Assembly (NCBI RefSeq): GCF_028502605.1
Contig: NC_079235.1
Span: forward strand, 558,001-622,000
DNA: 64,000 nucleotides
Reading direction: 5' to 3'
DNA from: Trichoderma breve
Lineage: Eukaryota > Ascomycota > Sordariomycetes > Hypocreales > Hypocreaceae
Shown here one piece after another: positions 54,491-64,000 of the stretch (the first letter of the stretch is position 1; each line of letters opens with the position of its first letter). A model generated the notes under the pieces. The model worked only from the letters and a program-made list of their open reading frames with translations. It did not search any database and was not told the origin of the DNA. The position numbers and the translations under genes were made by a program.

Positions 54491-55035
54491 TTTGATGAAA
54501 GATGAAGTTGACTTGGAGAATGGCCCTATACAGCTAATGAAGAATTAGACTGTAATTGAACGCTCTGTTGGATAGCTGACGAATAGCTGTTTGTCTATCG
54601 CCACTTGGAATTTGTCAATAATAATCAGTATTCTCAAAATATCTATCCATGCAATGATAAGAATAAGATATGCCAGAGGCGAAGCAATACCAGCTTTGAT
54701 GTCTTTCGGCTTTTCGGCTTTTTCCACAGTTCCAATCTATTGCCCCATAGCGCATTCTAGTACTCTTGTCTTGCTCCATATAGAGGCTTCAATAGCGCGC
54801 CCAGTGTGAGCATCGGCTTAATCGCCCATTCACCGACAGCGGCGGTTCCACTCAGCTTCTCCTCATATCAGCTGGTGATAAAAGGTGGCGGTCGATGCTA
54901 CAGTAAGAAGAGAAAGAGTCGGGTTGGAGAGCTGTCCACGCGAGCACGCAAATCACGAAACGAATCAACGGTTGTATCTGCGCATTCAAGCCAATTGGCA
55001 CAAAGCAAACGCGACAATCATCACCAATCTCGACA
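54491..55035. promoter_or_regulatory. Divergent promoter of omega-amidase and cupin genes
   Basis: 545 bp between two start codons. Holds a spaced direct repeat TCGGC-TTT-TCGGC at 54706..54718. AT-rich on the amidase side, with tandem AC/CA-rich leader toward the cupin. Confidence 0.5.
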
Positions 55036-55386
55036 ATGGAGCAGTTCGAATTCCATGATCCCACAACGCGCTCCACCTGGCGGCAGTGCTCTCCAGGAAT
55101 CGAGGAGCTGGTTCTAAACGAGGACAAAGCAACTGGTCGCAAAACACTACTCCAGCGATGGCAACCCGGCGCAACAAACCCGGCCTCAAGCCCCTTTGTG
55201 CATACGTTCATTGAGGAGATTTATATCGTGGAGGGCGATCTTACGGATAAGACATTGCGTCAGACCTTTGACAAGGGCATGTATGCATACCGCAACCCGG
55301 GGATGGAACATGGGCCGTGGTCTTCAGAGCGCGGTTGCTTGATGTTTGTCACTTGCGCGGCAGTTGATAGTACAAGTACGAGTTGA
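55036..55386 (+). CDS. Small cupin-domain protein (ChrR-like)
   Basis: Single-domain cupin, 116 aa, intronless. The metal-binding barrel motifs are VHTFIEEIYIVEGDLTD (HxxxEE with Glu) and YAYRNPGMEHGPW (late His), as in ChrR-type/cupin_7 proteins. Such small cupins are often dioxygenase-like or sensor proteins; the substrate here is unknown. Head-to-head with the omega-amidase. Confidence 0.82.
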   Translation: MEQFEFHDPTTRSTWRQCSPGIEELVLNEDKATGRKTLLQRWQPGATNPASSPFVHTFIEEIYIVEGDLTDKTLRQTFDKGMYAYRNPGMEHGPWSSERGCLMFVTCAAVDSTSTS

Positions 55387-56114
55387 AATCAATCGGTTGC
55401 AAGGGTTGAACGATCCAATGATGCATTGTAACATAGACTTGGCTGCATGAGTTGGTTCAATGCTGGTGGAATCATGGGTTTCTGAGTGATTGTTTTGTCA
55501 TCCTGCGCGAACCCTTTTGGGAAAATGGATCGCAAAATAATATTCCACGTATGATTTGACTCGATATCACTGTGCAAATAGCTAGCAAGCCCCCCGAAGT
55601 ATGCTCAACTCTTCTCTCTCGCCTTCTCTCCTTCTCTCGCCAGCATCCCGTAGTATTGTCGTTTTGTCCATGACAGCAATTGACAGCGAACAATTGATTA
55701 CGTACATGTGCCGGCTTCTTCCTGTGGCCAAGCTGAAAACGGGCGCTCCATGGAGCCAACCTTTTCTCCGCATTCGCATTTCCTTCTCCAAAAAACCCTG
55801 CGGAGGTTGCGGAATGGCGTCGAGCTTCCCCAACTCCCTGACTCAATAAGCATCCTCAGCTGGTGATTTGGCGACACAATCGTCCGAGCTATCCCTAAGA
55901 ACGGGGACCCTTCCCCAGATCCCCCAGAAAAAACCCCCAGATCTAGAGCAGGCCTCTTTAGTCATAAGACTCTTATATCGGCAAATTCGCCTCCAACACA
56001 CAACAGCTCATCTTCCCTCACACCAACAATATTCTAATTGCCGACACTGCTTTTTTATCAGAAACAATCGCCCTCGGAACCGGAACCCCGTTGTGTATGT
56101 GGAGAAACCCCGAG
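55387..56114. other. Intergenic region / promoter of Zn2Cys6 gene
   Basis: About 730 bp. Open frames in it are low complexity or overlap the next gene in another frame. No gene or RNA seen. Confidence 0.5.
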
Positions 56115-58239
56115 ATGACGGACGTTGTGGTGGCCCAACCGAGAAAGCCGGCCAGTAGAGGCAGCAGACGAGGCCGGAAACCCACCTCGTGTACGCAATG
56201 TCATTTGAGGAAGCAGAAGTGCGATCGTAATCAGCCGTGCAATCGCTGCCTGCAGCGTGGAGTTGCTCACCTGTGCGGCGATTCTACGACCAATGGAGTC
56301 TCTAAGGCGTCTGAGACCCCCCAGGTGGTTGCCATCACCCAGCCATATTCACCAAGACCGAGAAGGATCATACAGACGCCCATGAGTCCTCGTTTGGGGT
56401 CATTGTTCGCCAATAGGGGCTCAAGGGCCTTTTACGGCTCTTCCTACTTTGGACACCAAGTAGCGGCTAGAATACTGAGCGAAGAGGGTCAAGATCTCCC
56501 GTCAGGAATCTCACGGGGTCGGGACACGCTGCAGTCTTTTCGAGATGAATCCAGCTCTTTTGCTCAGGTTTGGGACCTACTTGGTTTGTTGCCTCGTCAG
56601 AAATCGACAGTTGATCGTCTGGTGAACATTTTCCTGGCCGAAGTGAACTGGTCTTTGGATGCGGTTCACGAGGCGACCTTTAGGAGCAGCTATGACGAGT
56701 TTTGGGGACGACGATTTGGATTTGACGATCTGGCCAACGTTGATCTTCGCTGGCTGGGACTTTTATTCATAATACTGGCATTTGGAGTGTTGCTCGACAC
56801 TCCACCGCGTCTAACGCTGGATGTACAACGAGAGCGGGAAGAGGCATCTCTAAGATTTTACGTACGTATTTACTGATCCTGGTGCAAATGATTATAGCAA
56901 GTACTCAGCAGCTGACGGGATACTATACAGTGGGCAGCTAGGAGAGCAATCGTTATTGCTCCATCATTCTACGGAGAAAGCACAGATATTGTACGGGCTG
57001 GGCTTCTGGTCACTCGCTATCTTCTTCACACTCGACGAGTTTCAGAATCATGGCTTACCATCGGCTTTGCTTCACGAATGGGACAAGCCCAGGGAATGCA
57101 CGTAAGAGTTTCAAAGGTCCAATATTGTTCATGACATGAGAGAAGCTCACATATGTTAGGTTGACGGTGAAAGATGGCGCATGTCGCGGAAAGGCACGGA
57201 ACAGCGGAGACGACTTTGGAGCCATATATACGCCATCGACCGTATGATATCCCTCGCATTAGGCCGACCCTATGCTATCAATGACGAATTTTGTCTAACA
57301 CACGAGGCTGAGAATGTGTGGTTGGATGACTTGGAGGACGAAGAAGCTGCTCGCGTTGTTCCGCAGCCGCTTAATCTACCAACGCCGAGCGTCTTGTCAT
57401 TCCTACTCTATCGACTTGCCAAGGTCATTGGCAAGATTCAGGAGAAATGCTTTGGATTAGAACGAGCCAGCTACGAAGCTGTTCTTCAGCTCGATGCCGA
57501 CTTGGTCATGTGGAGTGAGCAGCTACCGCCATATTTCAGCCTAGAAAACCCGGACACTGCAGGAGACGAGGCCCTCCCATTTCTTCCGTGGCATCGACTC
57601 TACCTACACACATCATTCCACTTTGCAAGAATCATCCTACATCGGCCATTTTTGCTCCGGGAGTCTATCACGGATCGATTTCGGTCGAGTCACGAGGCGT
57701 GCATGTCATCAGCGTTGGCAGATTTGAAAATCAGACTTCGTACAATGAATAGCACGACTGCGGACAACTTGCGATGGGCTTTCGGAGCTCACAATCTATT
57801 CAATAGTGCAATGATTTTAGGAATTATTGCGGTTAAGAATCCTCATTCGTCACAAGCTGGTGCTATCCTAGAAGACCTGGAAGCATACTGCGAAAACCTG
57901 CACCAAGACCCCTGGTTAAACGAATTTGGTATGGCGGAGCTAAAGGTAATTGAGCTTTGTATTGCAAAGGCCAGAGATTCCAGATGTACTTCGATGAGTG
58001 TTTATACATCTGGCTCTCCGGCTGAGCCTCTTAACACCAGAACCAACACTGTAGATGGTTCTGCGCGTATACGACCCCCAGACTTGGAATCTCCAGCCAT
58101 GTCTTCGGATATGAGCTCCATATATTGGCCAACTGTTTGGGAGGATAACCAATTTTCATTTCCTGGTGCAGCAGACTTTAGCACTTGGGAGCAGATGATA
58201 TCAGATATTGCGGAAGATAGTAGCTATATTGGGCAATAA
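56115..58239 (+). CDS. Zn2Cys6 transcription factor with fungal-specific domain
   Basis: Exons 56115..56861, 56931..57101 and 57160..58239 give 665 aa. Basic stretch RGSRRGRKPT leads into a zinc cluster with cysteines at 26, 29, 36, 42, 45 and 54. The fungal_trans domain follows (VDRLVNIFLAEVNWSLDAVH, YLLHTRRVSESWLTIGFASRMGQAQGMH, VDGERWRMS and RRRLWSHIYAIDRMISLALGRPYAIND). An ATG six codons upstream (56097) is a possible alternative start. The stop is 116 bp from the end of the FAH-family gene on the other strand, so this factor, the FAH enzyme and the amino acid permease form a compact trio. Confidence 0.88.
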
Positions 58240-58355
58240 CGCCTACATAGTAATGCTATTCTAGATTTCCAACTCGACTCTGTTCGTCGAAAGTACTCTA
58301 AACCAAACTTCCTAACTGTCCCATCAGATGTACGCTCGTGAGAGAAACGTCTATT

Positions 58356-59627
58356 CTAGATTCTCGCTTCAACGAGGTGTCCATTATGCTTTGAAGATTT
58401 GAACGCAATGGGGTTTGTCAGCGACCCAAGCCCATGACTAATAGTTACAAACAACTCGTCGCCTTCGACGAGCCGAACTGGCGGGTTTCGGCTGACACCA
58501 ATTCCGCAAGGGGTCCCAGTCAGAATAATAGTCCCCTTTTGCAACGTGCAGCCCTATATCCGATCGTAAGCAAATATACACCATGTAAATTCTCCTTAGT
58601 TTCCTTACCTGAGATAAAAACGAGACTATCTTGGGAACGGTGAAAATCATGTCACTCGCTTCTCCTTGCTGCATCACCTGTCCGTTGAGGACGGTCTGGA
58701 GCTGTAAAACCGACGGGTCGGGAATGACCCTTGACGAAACGAGAGCTGGTCCGATTGGTGCGAATCCGTCGAAGCCCTTGCCGCGATCCCACTGCGAGAC
58801 TTCGTTCTGGTGTGTCCGTGCGGTGACATCGTTGGCGGTCATGTAACCTAGCACATATTCCATGGCATGATCCTCGGAGACATCTTTGCATGTCTTTCCG
58901 ATGACAACGGCGAGTTCCACTTCGTAGTCCAAATGGCAGTCGTGTAGATCTGCGCAGTGAGGGGCAACAATGTGGCCTGAAGGGTGATTGATTGTTTCGG
59001 TTGCCTTGAGAAACATTGTCGGAGTTTTAGGAATTGATAACTTCATTTCTGCCTGTTATAATAAAATTAGATATCTCTATCCAAAATTATTCCTCAGAGT
59101 TGTGCCAATACTTACGGCATGTTCGCGGTAATTGAGTCCAATGCATCGTATTGTACCCGCTTCCTCTGGTCTGAGCGGTGCCAATATCTGTTACTCCGTC
59201 AACAAGCTGATCCACGTCCGGTAGTTGTAGGATTCTCCGCTGACCCTTTTAACTTGCACGACGTCTTCTGATAGGGCGGCGGATAGGTCTAGAGCTGACT
59301 CGGCTCGAACAATCCTAGCATATACGTCTTCGCCACGGTGTAAGGCAATGCCAACTAAACGTAAAACCCATGTTAGTTATTGCAGCAAATGCCTGTAACT
59401 ATCCCGTGCTTTGGAATCAAAGTGTAATGCATCGTACCATCGAGGTCATCGTCAATAGGTTCACCGTATCTCTCTTGACCATTAACATCTTCAAATCTAA
59501 TTAACCTATTCCAGACCTAGAGGCGAACAGTCAGTCCAAGTTAAGTCAATAGTAGATAAGAATGGGCCAGGGTATTCAAGGCAGAACCAATACTTACAGG
59601 CTGGTCTTCCAATAGTATAGGAGTCAT
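58356..59627 (-). CDS. Fumarylacetoacetate hydrolase (FAH) family protein
   Basis: Metal-dependent enzyme of the FAHD1/acylpyruvase/HHDD-isomerase type acting on a 2,4-diketo or 2-keto acid. Six exons on the minus strand: 59627..59598, 59516..59438, 59354..59245, 59187..59116, 59052..58609 and 58553..58356, 310 aa. The catalytic domain is plain: IRCIGLNYREHA, PTMFLKATETINHPSG, LDYEVELAVVIGK (metal Glu pair), GYMTANDVTARTHQ (metal Asp), GKGFDGFAPIGPALV and TILTGTP-like IILTGTPCGIGVSR. Exon 3 is taken to end at 59245 with a GTCAGC donor, the only choice that restores the frame into ILAPLRPEEAG. Substrate unknown; neighbours suggest amino-acid catabolism. Confidence 0.86.
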
Positions 59628-60068
59628 TGTTCAAGCCAAGCGATATATGCAAATACAGTTGCTGCACACTGGGACCAAGTCTAAAGCCACAACACTAGGG
59701 CAGTTCCATGGCGGCGTTCCTTATCTGTATATAAAAGCTTCCCCTTTCCTATTTCCCAGCCTTGGAGGCGCATCGGGGCCGTCTTTTCGGGCATTGGGAA
59801 TCATTTGGCATCGGTAAATGCTGCTTATAGCGCTGAATGTTAGCGTGGGTCAGCCTGCATGGCTCGTCGGCATATTGAGACCTGACCATCGGCAAAATCG
59901 GGAAATTCGTATCATCCTAGTTCACGATAGCGACTCTCGTGATAACAGTAACAGGCATTCAAAAGACCTTGTAAGTCCTCTTCAAATACTACAAATACGA
60001 ATAGAGTTGTTCAATGAAACTCAAACTCGACAACACTCAAGTAAACAGTTTCAATCCTTGCATCTACA
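59628..60068. promoter_or_regulatory. Divergent promoter of FAH-family and permease genes
   Basis: 441 bp between two start codons. Contains several CGG/CCG triplets (for example in CATCGGGGCCG near 59773 and GTCGGC/ATCGGC near 59868-59892), possible Zn2Cys6 half-sites, without a spacing I can call with confidence. Confidence 0.45.
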
Positions 60069-61918
60069 ATGGACGAGAAGAAGATTGCAACTCCATCCGA
60101 CTTGTCAGAACATGCCTCCGTCAATAATATAACCCATTATGAGGGAGTGGTTAATATCCCAATGGTGGAGAGGGAGACAGTAAAGAGAAAGCTTAAATCG
60201 CGTCATATGCAGTTCTATGCCATTGGCGGTACCATTGGCACGGGTCTCTTCGTGGGTATTGGTGGTGGCCTCGCCCAGGCGGGTCCCCTGTCTCTCTTGT
60301 TGGGTTACTCAATTACTAGTGTGTTTATATTCTCTATGGTGAGTTTTATATGGCTACTCCTTACATAAGGCTGTGTAGTTGGCGCAAGGGTATCATGATA
60401 ATGCTAACATACTCTGTCTTCAGATGCGATGTCTAGGAGAGATGACAACTTGGATACCACTTCCTGGTGCTACGCCAAGATTCTGCTCTCGCTTTGTCGA
60501 CGAGGCATTGGGATTTGCGGTTGGTTGGAACCAGTGGTACAACTGTGCAATCACTGTATGCGCAGAGATATCGGCCGCAGCTGCTGTGATTCAATTTTGG
60601 AATGACACAATTTCGCCCGCCGTCTGGATCTCAATCATCCTCGTTCTAATCTTCATATTCAATCTTATCGATGTGGGAGTATTTGGGGAAGTCGAATTCG
60701 TATTCTCCTGCATCAAGATTGTGGCTCTGGTTGGCCTTCTCATCTTGTCCCTTGTCATTGATTTGGGTGGTGGCCCAACTCACGACCGACTTGGATTCCG
60801 GTAAGTGCTCTTTTCATTGGGAACTCTCTTTTGTTATCTTTTTTAGACTCAAAAAATTAATCTGAACTCCTTGTATAGCTATTGGAAGAATCCCGGAGCT
60901 ATGGTGGAATATATCGTCAGTGGCGACACTGGGCGCTTCCTCGGACTTTTCAACGCCATTATCAACGCTGGATTTGCTTTTGCGGGTATCGAGATGATTG
61001 CTGTTGCAGCAGGAGAAACAGAAAACCCTCGACACAACATTCCAAAGGCAGTGAACCGACTCTTCTGGCGTATCCTCTTCTTCTACGTCCTTGGAACACT
61101 TGCTGTTGGCGTGCTTGTCCCATACACCGATGACAGGCTCCTAAACGGCGGTGCTGGTGTTGCCAGCTCACCCTGGGTTATTGGTATTTCCCGTGCTGGC
61201 ATCAAGGTTCTCCCTCACATCATCAACGCTGTGGTTCTCGTGTCTGCCGCTTCGGCCGGAAACGCGTTGCTATACAGCGGTAGCCGATATCTCCTTGCCC
61301 TCGCTGAAGGTGGCCAAGCGCCAAAGTTTTTGCTCAAATGCACTAAGAGAGGAGTTCCTATTTACTGTGTTCTCTTTACGGGTGCTCTTGCACCTCTTAC
61401 TTACATGGCCGTCAGCTCCGACAGCGCCAAGGTCTTTTCGTGGTTCGCCAACCTCGTCACAACTGCTGCTCTGTTTACCTGGTGTAGTATTTGTATTGCT
61501 TACATGGGTTTTGACCGTGCACTTCGTGCTCAAGGCATAAACCGGAAGGAAGAGTTGGCCTTTGGTGGCCGCTTCCAACCTTACCTCTCCTACATCAGTC
61601 TTGGGTTTTTCATCATCGTCCTCATCTTCAACGGCTTCAGTACGTTTATTCACGGCCATTGGGACACTCAACACTTCGTGGTTTCGTACGTAGGCATACC
61701 GTAAGTCTTAATATTCACGCAATACTCTTGTTTTTCTGCTGACTTGTGGTTGTAGAATCTTTTTCACACTTTTCTTCGGATGGAAGATCATCAAGAAGAC
61801 CAAATTCCGCCACGCCAAAGAGATTGATCTTGACACTGGAAGGCAATTGGATGAGTCTACAGACTATGAAGAAAAGCCAAAAAACCTAGTCGACCGGCTT
61901 TGGGCATGGGCAGCATGA
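60069..61918 (+). CDS. Amino acid permease (yeast AAT/YAT family)
   Basis: Plasma-membrane proton-coupled amino acid uptake carrier with about 12 helices. Exons 60069..60338, 60424..60800, 60879..61700 and 61756..61918 give 543 aa. Family marks: KSRHMQFYAIGGTIGTGLFV at helix 1, MRCLGEMTTWIPLPG, AVGWNQWYNCAITVCAEISA, FAFAGIEMIAVAAGETENPR and ASAGNALLYSGSRYLLALA. Cytosolic N-terminus of about 50 residues and a Lys/Glu-rich tail. The first two exons meet at M|MRCLGEM. The specific amino acid cannot be told from this. Confidence 0.93.
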
Positions 61919-62733
61919 GATATGATTACGACAACCATTATAGTTAACTATATAGCCTCGCGGGAGGGGTTTGTAGAAATACACCGCGATTATTACACTA
62001 GTTCTAAGTGCAAACAGCTATCGAGTGCTAAATGAAAATAGATATTCGAACATTTACATCTAATTGACTCTCCTTCTCTTCTACTGACTGCCATAGACGC
62101 CTATGACCACCAACTTCTCACGAGTGACACCCCCGCCTCGGAGCAGCACCTTAAAGCTTCTTTTAGTTACATGTAGTCTTGTTGTGGAAACAACTTTTGA
62201 TAAAACGAACTTGCTATTAAAGATGATTCCTTGCTGCAAGCTTGTGAGATTAGGGTTCGAGTGTGGTTCACTGTCTTCGTTGTGATTTCAAGGTGAATGC
62301 CCGCTCGCACGTGATTGAGCTCCTCAGTATCAATATATTATTATTGCTCTTTCTTCCCAGATCATCACGCCTTTCCTCTTTTCACCTTTCAACTCTCACG
62401 TACATGCTTCGATCTTCTTGTTCAAGACACCGCTTATTCCCCCCAGGACGTATGCCGCTTCTTGGAGTTGAACACGGTACTAAATTCGGAAACAAACGCG
62501 ACTTTTATGTTCTTTCATCAGCACGTGTTATTATACGCTGCTAAGCAAAGGTCAGAAAAGGTAGGACCGCAAATGAATGAGTACATACATTCAGGAATAT
62601 AAGCACCCAATTAAGCTGTCGAGGAGCGCTTTTGTAGAATAACGCCTACCAGTATTCAGCCAGCAGCCGAATTTTACCACATGAATATAGTAGCAATCAC
62701 AAGATAAATATAAATATAGTAGTAGTTATGAGG
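61919..62733. other. Gene-poor region downstream of the permease
   Basis: About 800 bp. Short open frames only. From 62690 the sequence passes into the 29-bp minisatellite through a degenerate first unit. Confidence 0.5.
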
Positions 62734-62945
62734 GAAATATAGATGTAGTAGCAGTTATTAGAGAAATGTAGATATAGTAGCGGTTATTAGAGAAATATAG
62801 ATGTAGTAGCGGTCATTAGAGAAATGTAGATGTAGTAGCGGTTATTAGAGAAATATAGATGTAGTAGCGGTTATTAGAGAAATATAGATGTAGTAGCGGT
62901 TATTAAAGAAATGTAGATGTAGTAGTAGTTATTGGGGAAATGAAA
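62734..62945. repeat. 29-bp minisatellite, about 7 units
   Basis: GAAAT-start units begin at 62734, 62763, 62792, 62821, 62850, 62879, 62908 and (partial) 62937, an exact 29-bp period. Core TAGATGTAGTAGCGGTTATTA with point changes (ATATAG/TGTAG, CGG/CAG/TAG). A worn unit precedes it from about 62705. Confidence 0.95.
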
Positions 62946-62956
62946 ATATAGCAGCT

Positions 62957-63016
62957 ACTCCCTTCGTAGGCGTATGACTCCCTTCGTAGGCGTATGACTC
63001 CCTTCGTAGGCGTATG
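62957..63016. repeat. 20-bp direct repeat in three identical copies
   Basis: Unit ACTCCCTTCGTAGGCGTATG three times in a row at 62957, 62977 and 62997 with no differences, 11 bp after the minisatellite ends. Confidence 0.95.
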
Positions 63017-63537
63017 ATTTAACTCGTGAGTATTCGAAGTCTTCTCAGTCTCGAATTTTTTGTCCTCCGCTTACCTACATACCGGGTGATTCCTCCCCTT
63101 ATGAAAACGTTTGCAAGCTTTGTTCGCTCTTTAATCGACCCTGCACTTTTACAAGACGAAGGGAATTGGTTGATCTTTGGGGATTTGCTCCCCCAGCTGT
63201 GGGACCGAGATCTCCTCTCGACCTGTATCCAACCGGACCCCTCCGCTTCCTAGCGTTTTATTCTACCAGAAGCCAGGGCGTTTTTTGCTCCCCCGAGCCT
63301 CGTGAGAAGTTGATGGGGCTCTTTCCAGACCCAGATTCGATTGATGGGGAAGAACTACAGGGGGAGACAGCACCAGGGGTAGACATGGATGGAGAGAATT
63401 CAGGCGAGGATTAACATGGATCATTATGGGGATTTGAGCTGGATTTGATTCAACGCTACTTGCTCCTATATAGGTGATTGCTCAAATATATTTCTGCTTT
63501 ACATGCATTTTCATGAAAGACATTGCTATCTACCTTA
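63017..63537. other. Intergenic with short unassigned frames
   Basis: A plus-strand frame at 63166..63414 ends in an acidic tail (GVDMDGENSGED) and another overlaps it; neither has a family I know, and no start context or introns support them. Could be a worn gene fragment. Confidence 0.35.
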
Positions 63538-63999
63538 CTACGAGGTTGTAAAGCCCAAAGTACATCTCTCATAGTCGGGCAACTCGCATGGCGTTATATA
63601 TATAACACTTTTCACGCTCTCACTGTCGGTTCCGTCGTCGCTCTCTAGTTCATTGGCAACAAGGGGCGCAGTCAAAAGATGTTGTCTGCCCCCCTGGCTG
63701 TCTTCTATTTCCGAAGGTAAGACTTCAGGAGCAGTGGCTTCGTCCAGGAGAACCCGACCGTCTTCAATTTTCGACGGAGTGAAAATCTCTGACTAAAGAT
63801 CCTCAGCCTGACTGTCCGGGATTTCGATGATTGTAGGTGTGTATCGACCATCCAGGATATGGACAGGAGTTGTCGCCTCATGAGGTGTGGGCTCGATATT
63901 TTGATGGACAGGAGTAGAGGTTTCTGACCAAAGGTCTTCGGTTTGGCTGTTTGGGAGTTCGATAAATGTGGGTATGTCTTGACTGTCCAGGATTTCGAT
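63538..63999 (-). pseudogene. Repeat-bearing reading frame with one internal stop, running off the window
   Basis: On the minus strand a single frame runs from the window edge to a TAG at 63538..63540, 154 codons, interrupted only by TAG at 63793..63795. Two copies of an approximately 45-residue repeat are visible: TFIELPNSQTEDLWSE and TIIEIPDSQAEDL*SE, where the second has a stop in place of Trp. The change is TGG to TAG, i.e. CCA to CTA on the plus strand, a CpA-to-TpA change. Product rich in Asp, Glu, Pro and Thr; family unknown. Either a decayed gene, or an exon boundary I cannot see explains the stop. Confidence 0.45.
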
Positions 64000-64000
64000 C

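Noticed and set aside
63026..63414. Plus-strand frames in the gene-poor right end
   Set aside because: Short, overlapping in two frames, no known family; kept only as a note in the intergenic entry.

Overview
This is eukaryotic DNA from a filamentous ascomycete. Genes carry short introns (mostly 50-80 nt, GTAAGT/GTATGT-type donors), three encode Zn2Cys6 transcription factors, and there are HET-domain, PTH11/rhodopsin-like, BTB and F-box genes of the kind that are numerous in Sordariomycetes. A Hypocreales species (Trichoderma-like) is my best guess, but the sequence alone does not prove it. Exon joins below were worked out by hand from splice sites, phase and protein continuity.

Region by region. 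(1) 1-8.6 kb is housekeeping: the 3' part of a BEACH-WD40 protein, the complex I 9.5 kDa subunit and the oligosaccharyltransferase subunit Wbp1. (2) 10.9-19.1 kb holds a CTF1-like Zn2Cys6 factor, an MFS sugar transporter divergently paired with an enolase-superfamily acid-sugar dehydratase (L-galactonate dehydratase-like), and a Ure2-type GST. (3) 20.8-21.3 kb encodes a small, very divergent histone H3-like protein: its first ten residues keep the H3 register but with K4->E and K9->V, and the alpha-N helix is largely missing. (4) 21.9-30.5 kb looks like a small-acid metabolic cluster: a fused LeuC/LeuD-type aconitase-family hydratase, a Zn2Cys6 regulator, an MmgE/PrpD (CadA-like) protein and an isocitrate-lyase/PEP-mutase superfamily lyase. 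A direct repeat TCGGC-N5-TCGGC (one copy with a mismatch) lies in all three promoters of this group, suggesting one regulon. (5) 31-42 kb is accessory: F-box, 7-TM rhodopsin-like, two HET-domain proteins and a BTB protein. (6) 42.7-51.4 kb returns to conserved genes: a mitochondrial MetX-family (CysA-like) serine/homoserine acyltransferase, a large disordered Ser/Pro-rich protein, a long GTAC-rich non-coding stretch, and splicing factor Isy1. (7) 52.4-61.9 kb holds a flavin-reductase-like protein, an omega-amidase (Nit2/Nit3), a small cupin, a Zn2Cys6 factor, a fumarylacetoacetate-hydrolase-family enzyme and an amino acid permease; the last three are tightly packed. (8) 62-64 kb is gene-poor, with a 29-bp minisatellite, a 20-bp triplication and a repeat-bearing reading frame broken by one stop codon.

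The strongest candidates for something undescribed are the H3-like protein with its unusual triple-repeat promoter, and the aconitase/PrpD/lyase group with its shared operator-like sites. I could not run any search, so novelty is not claimed as established.
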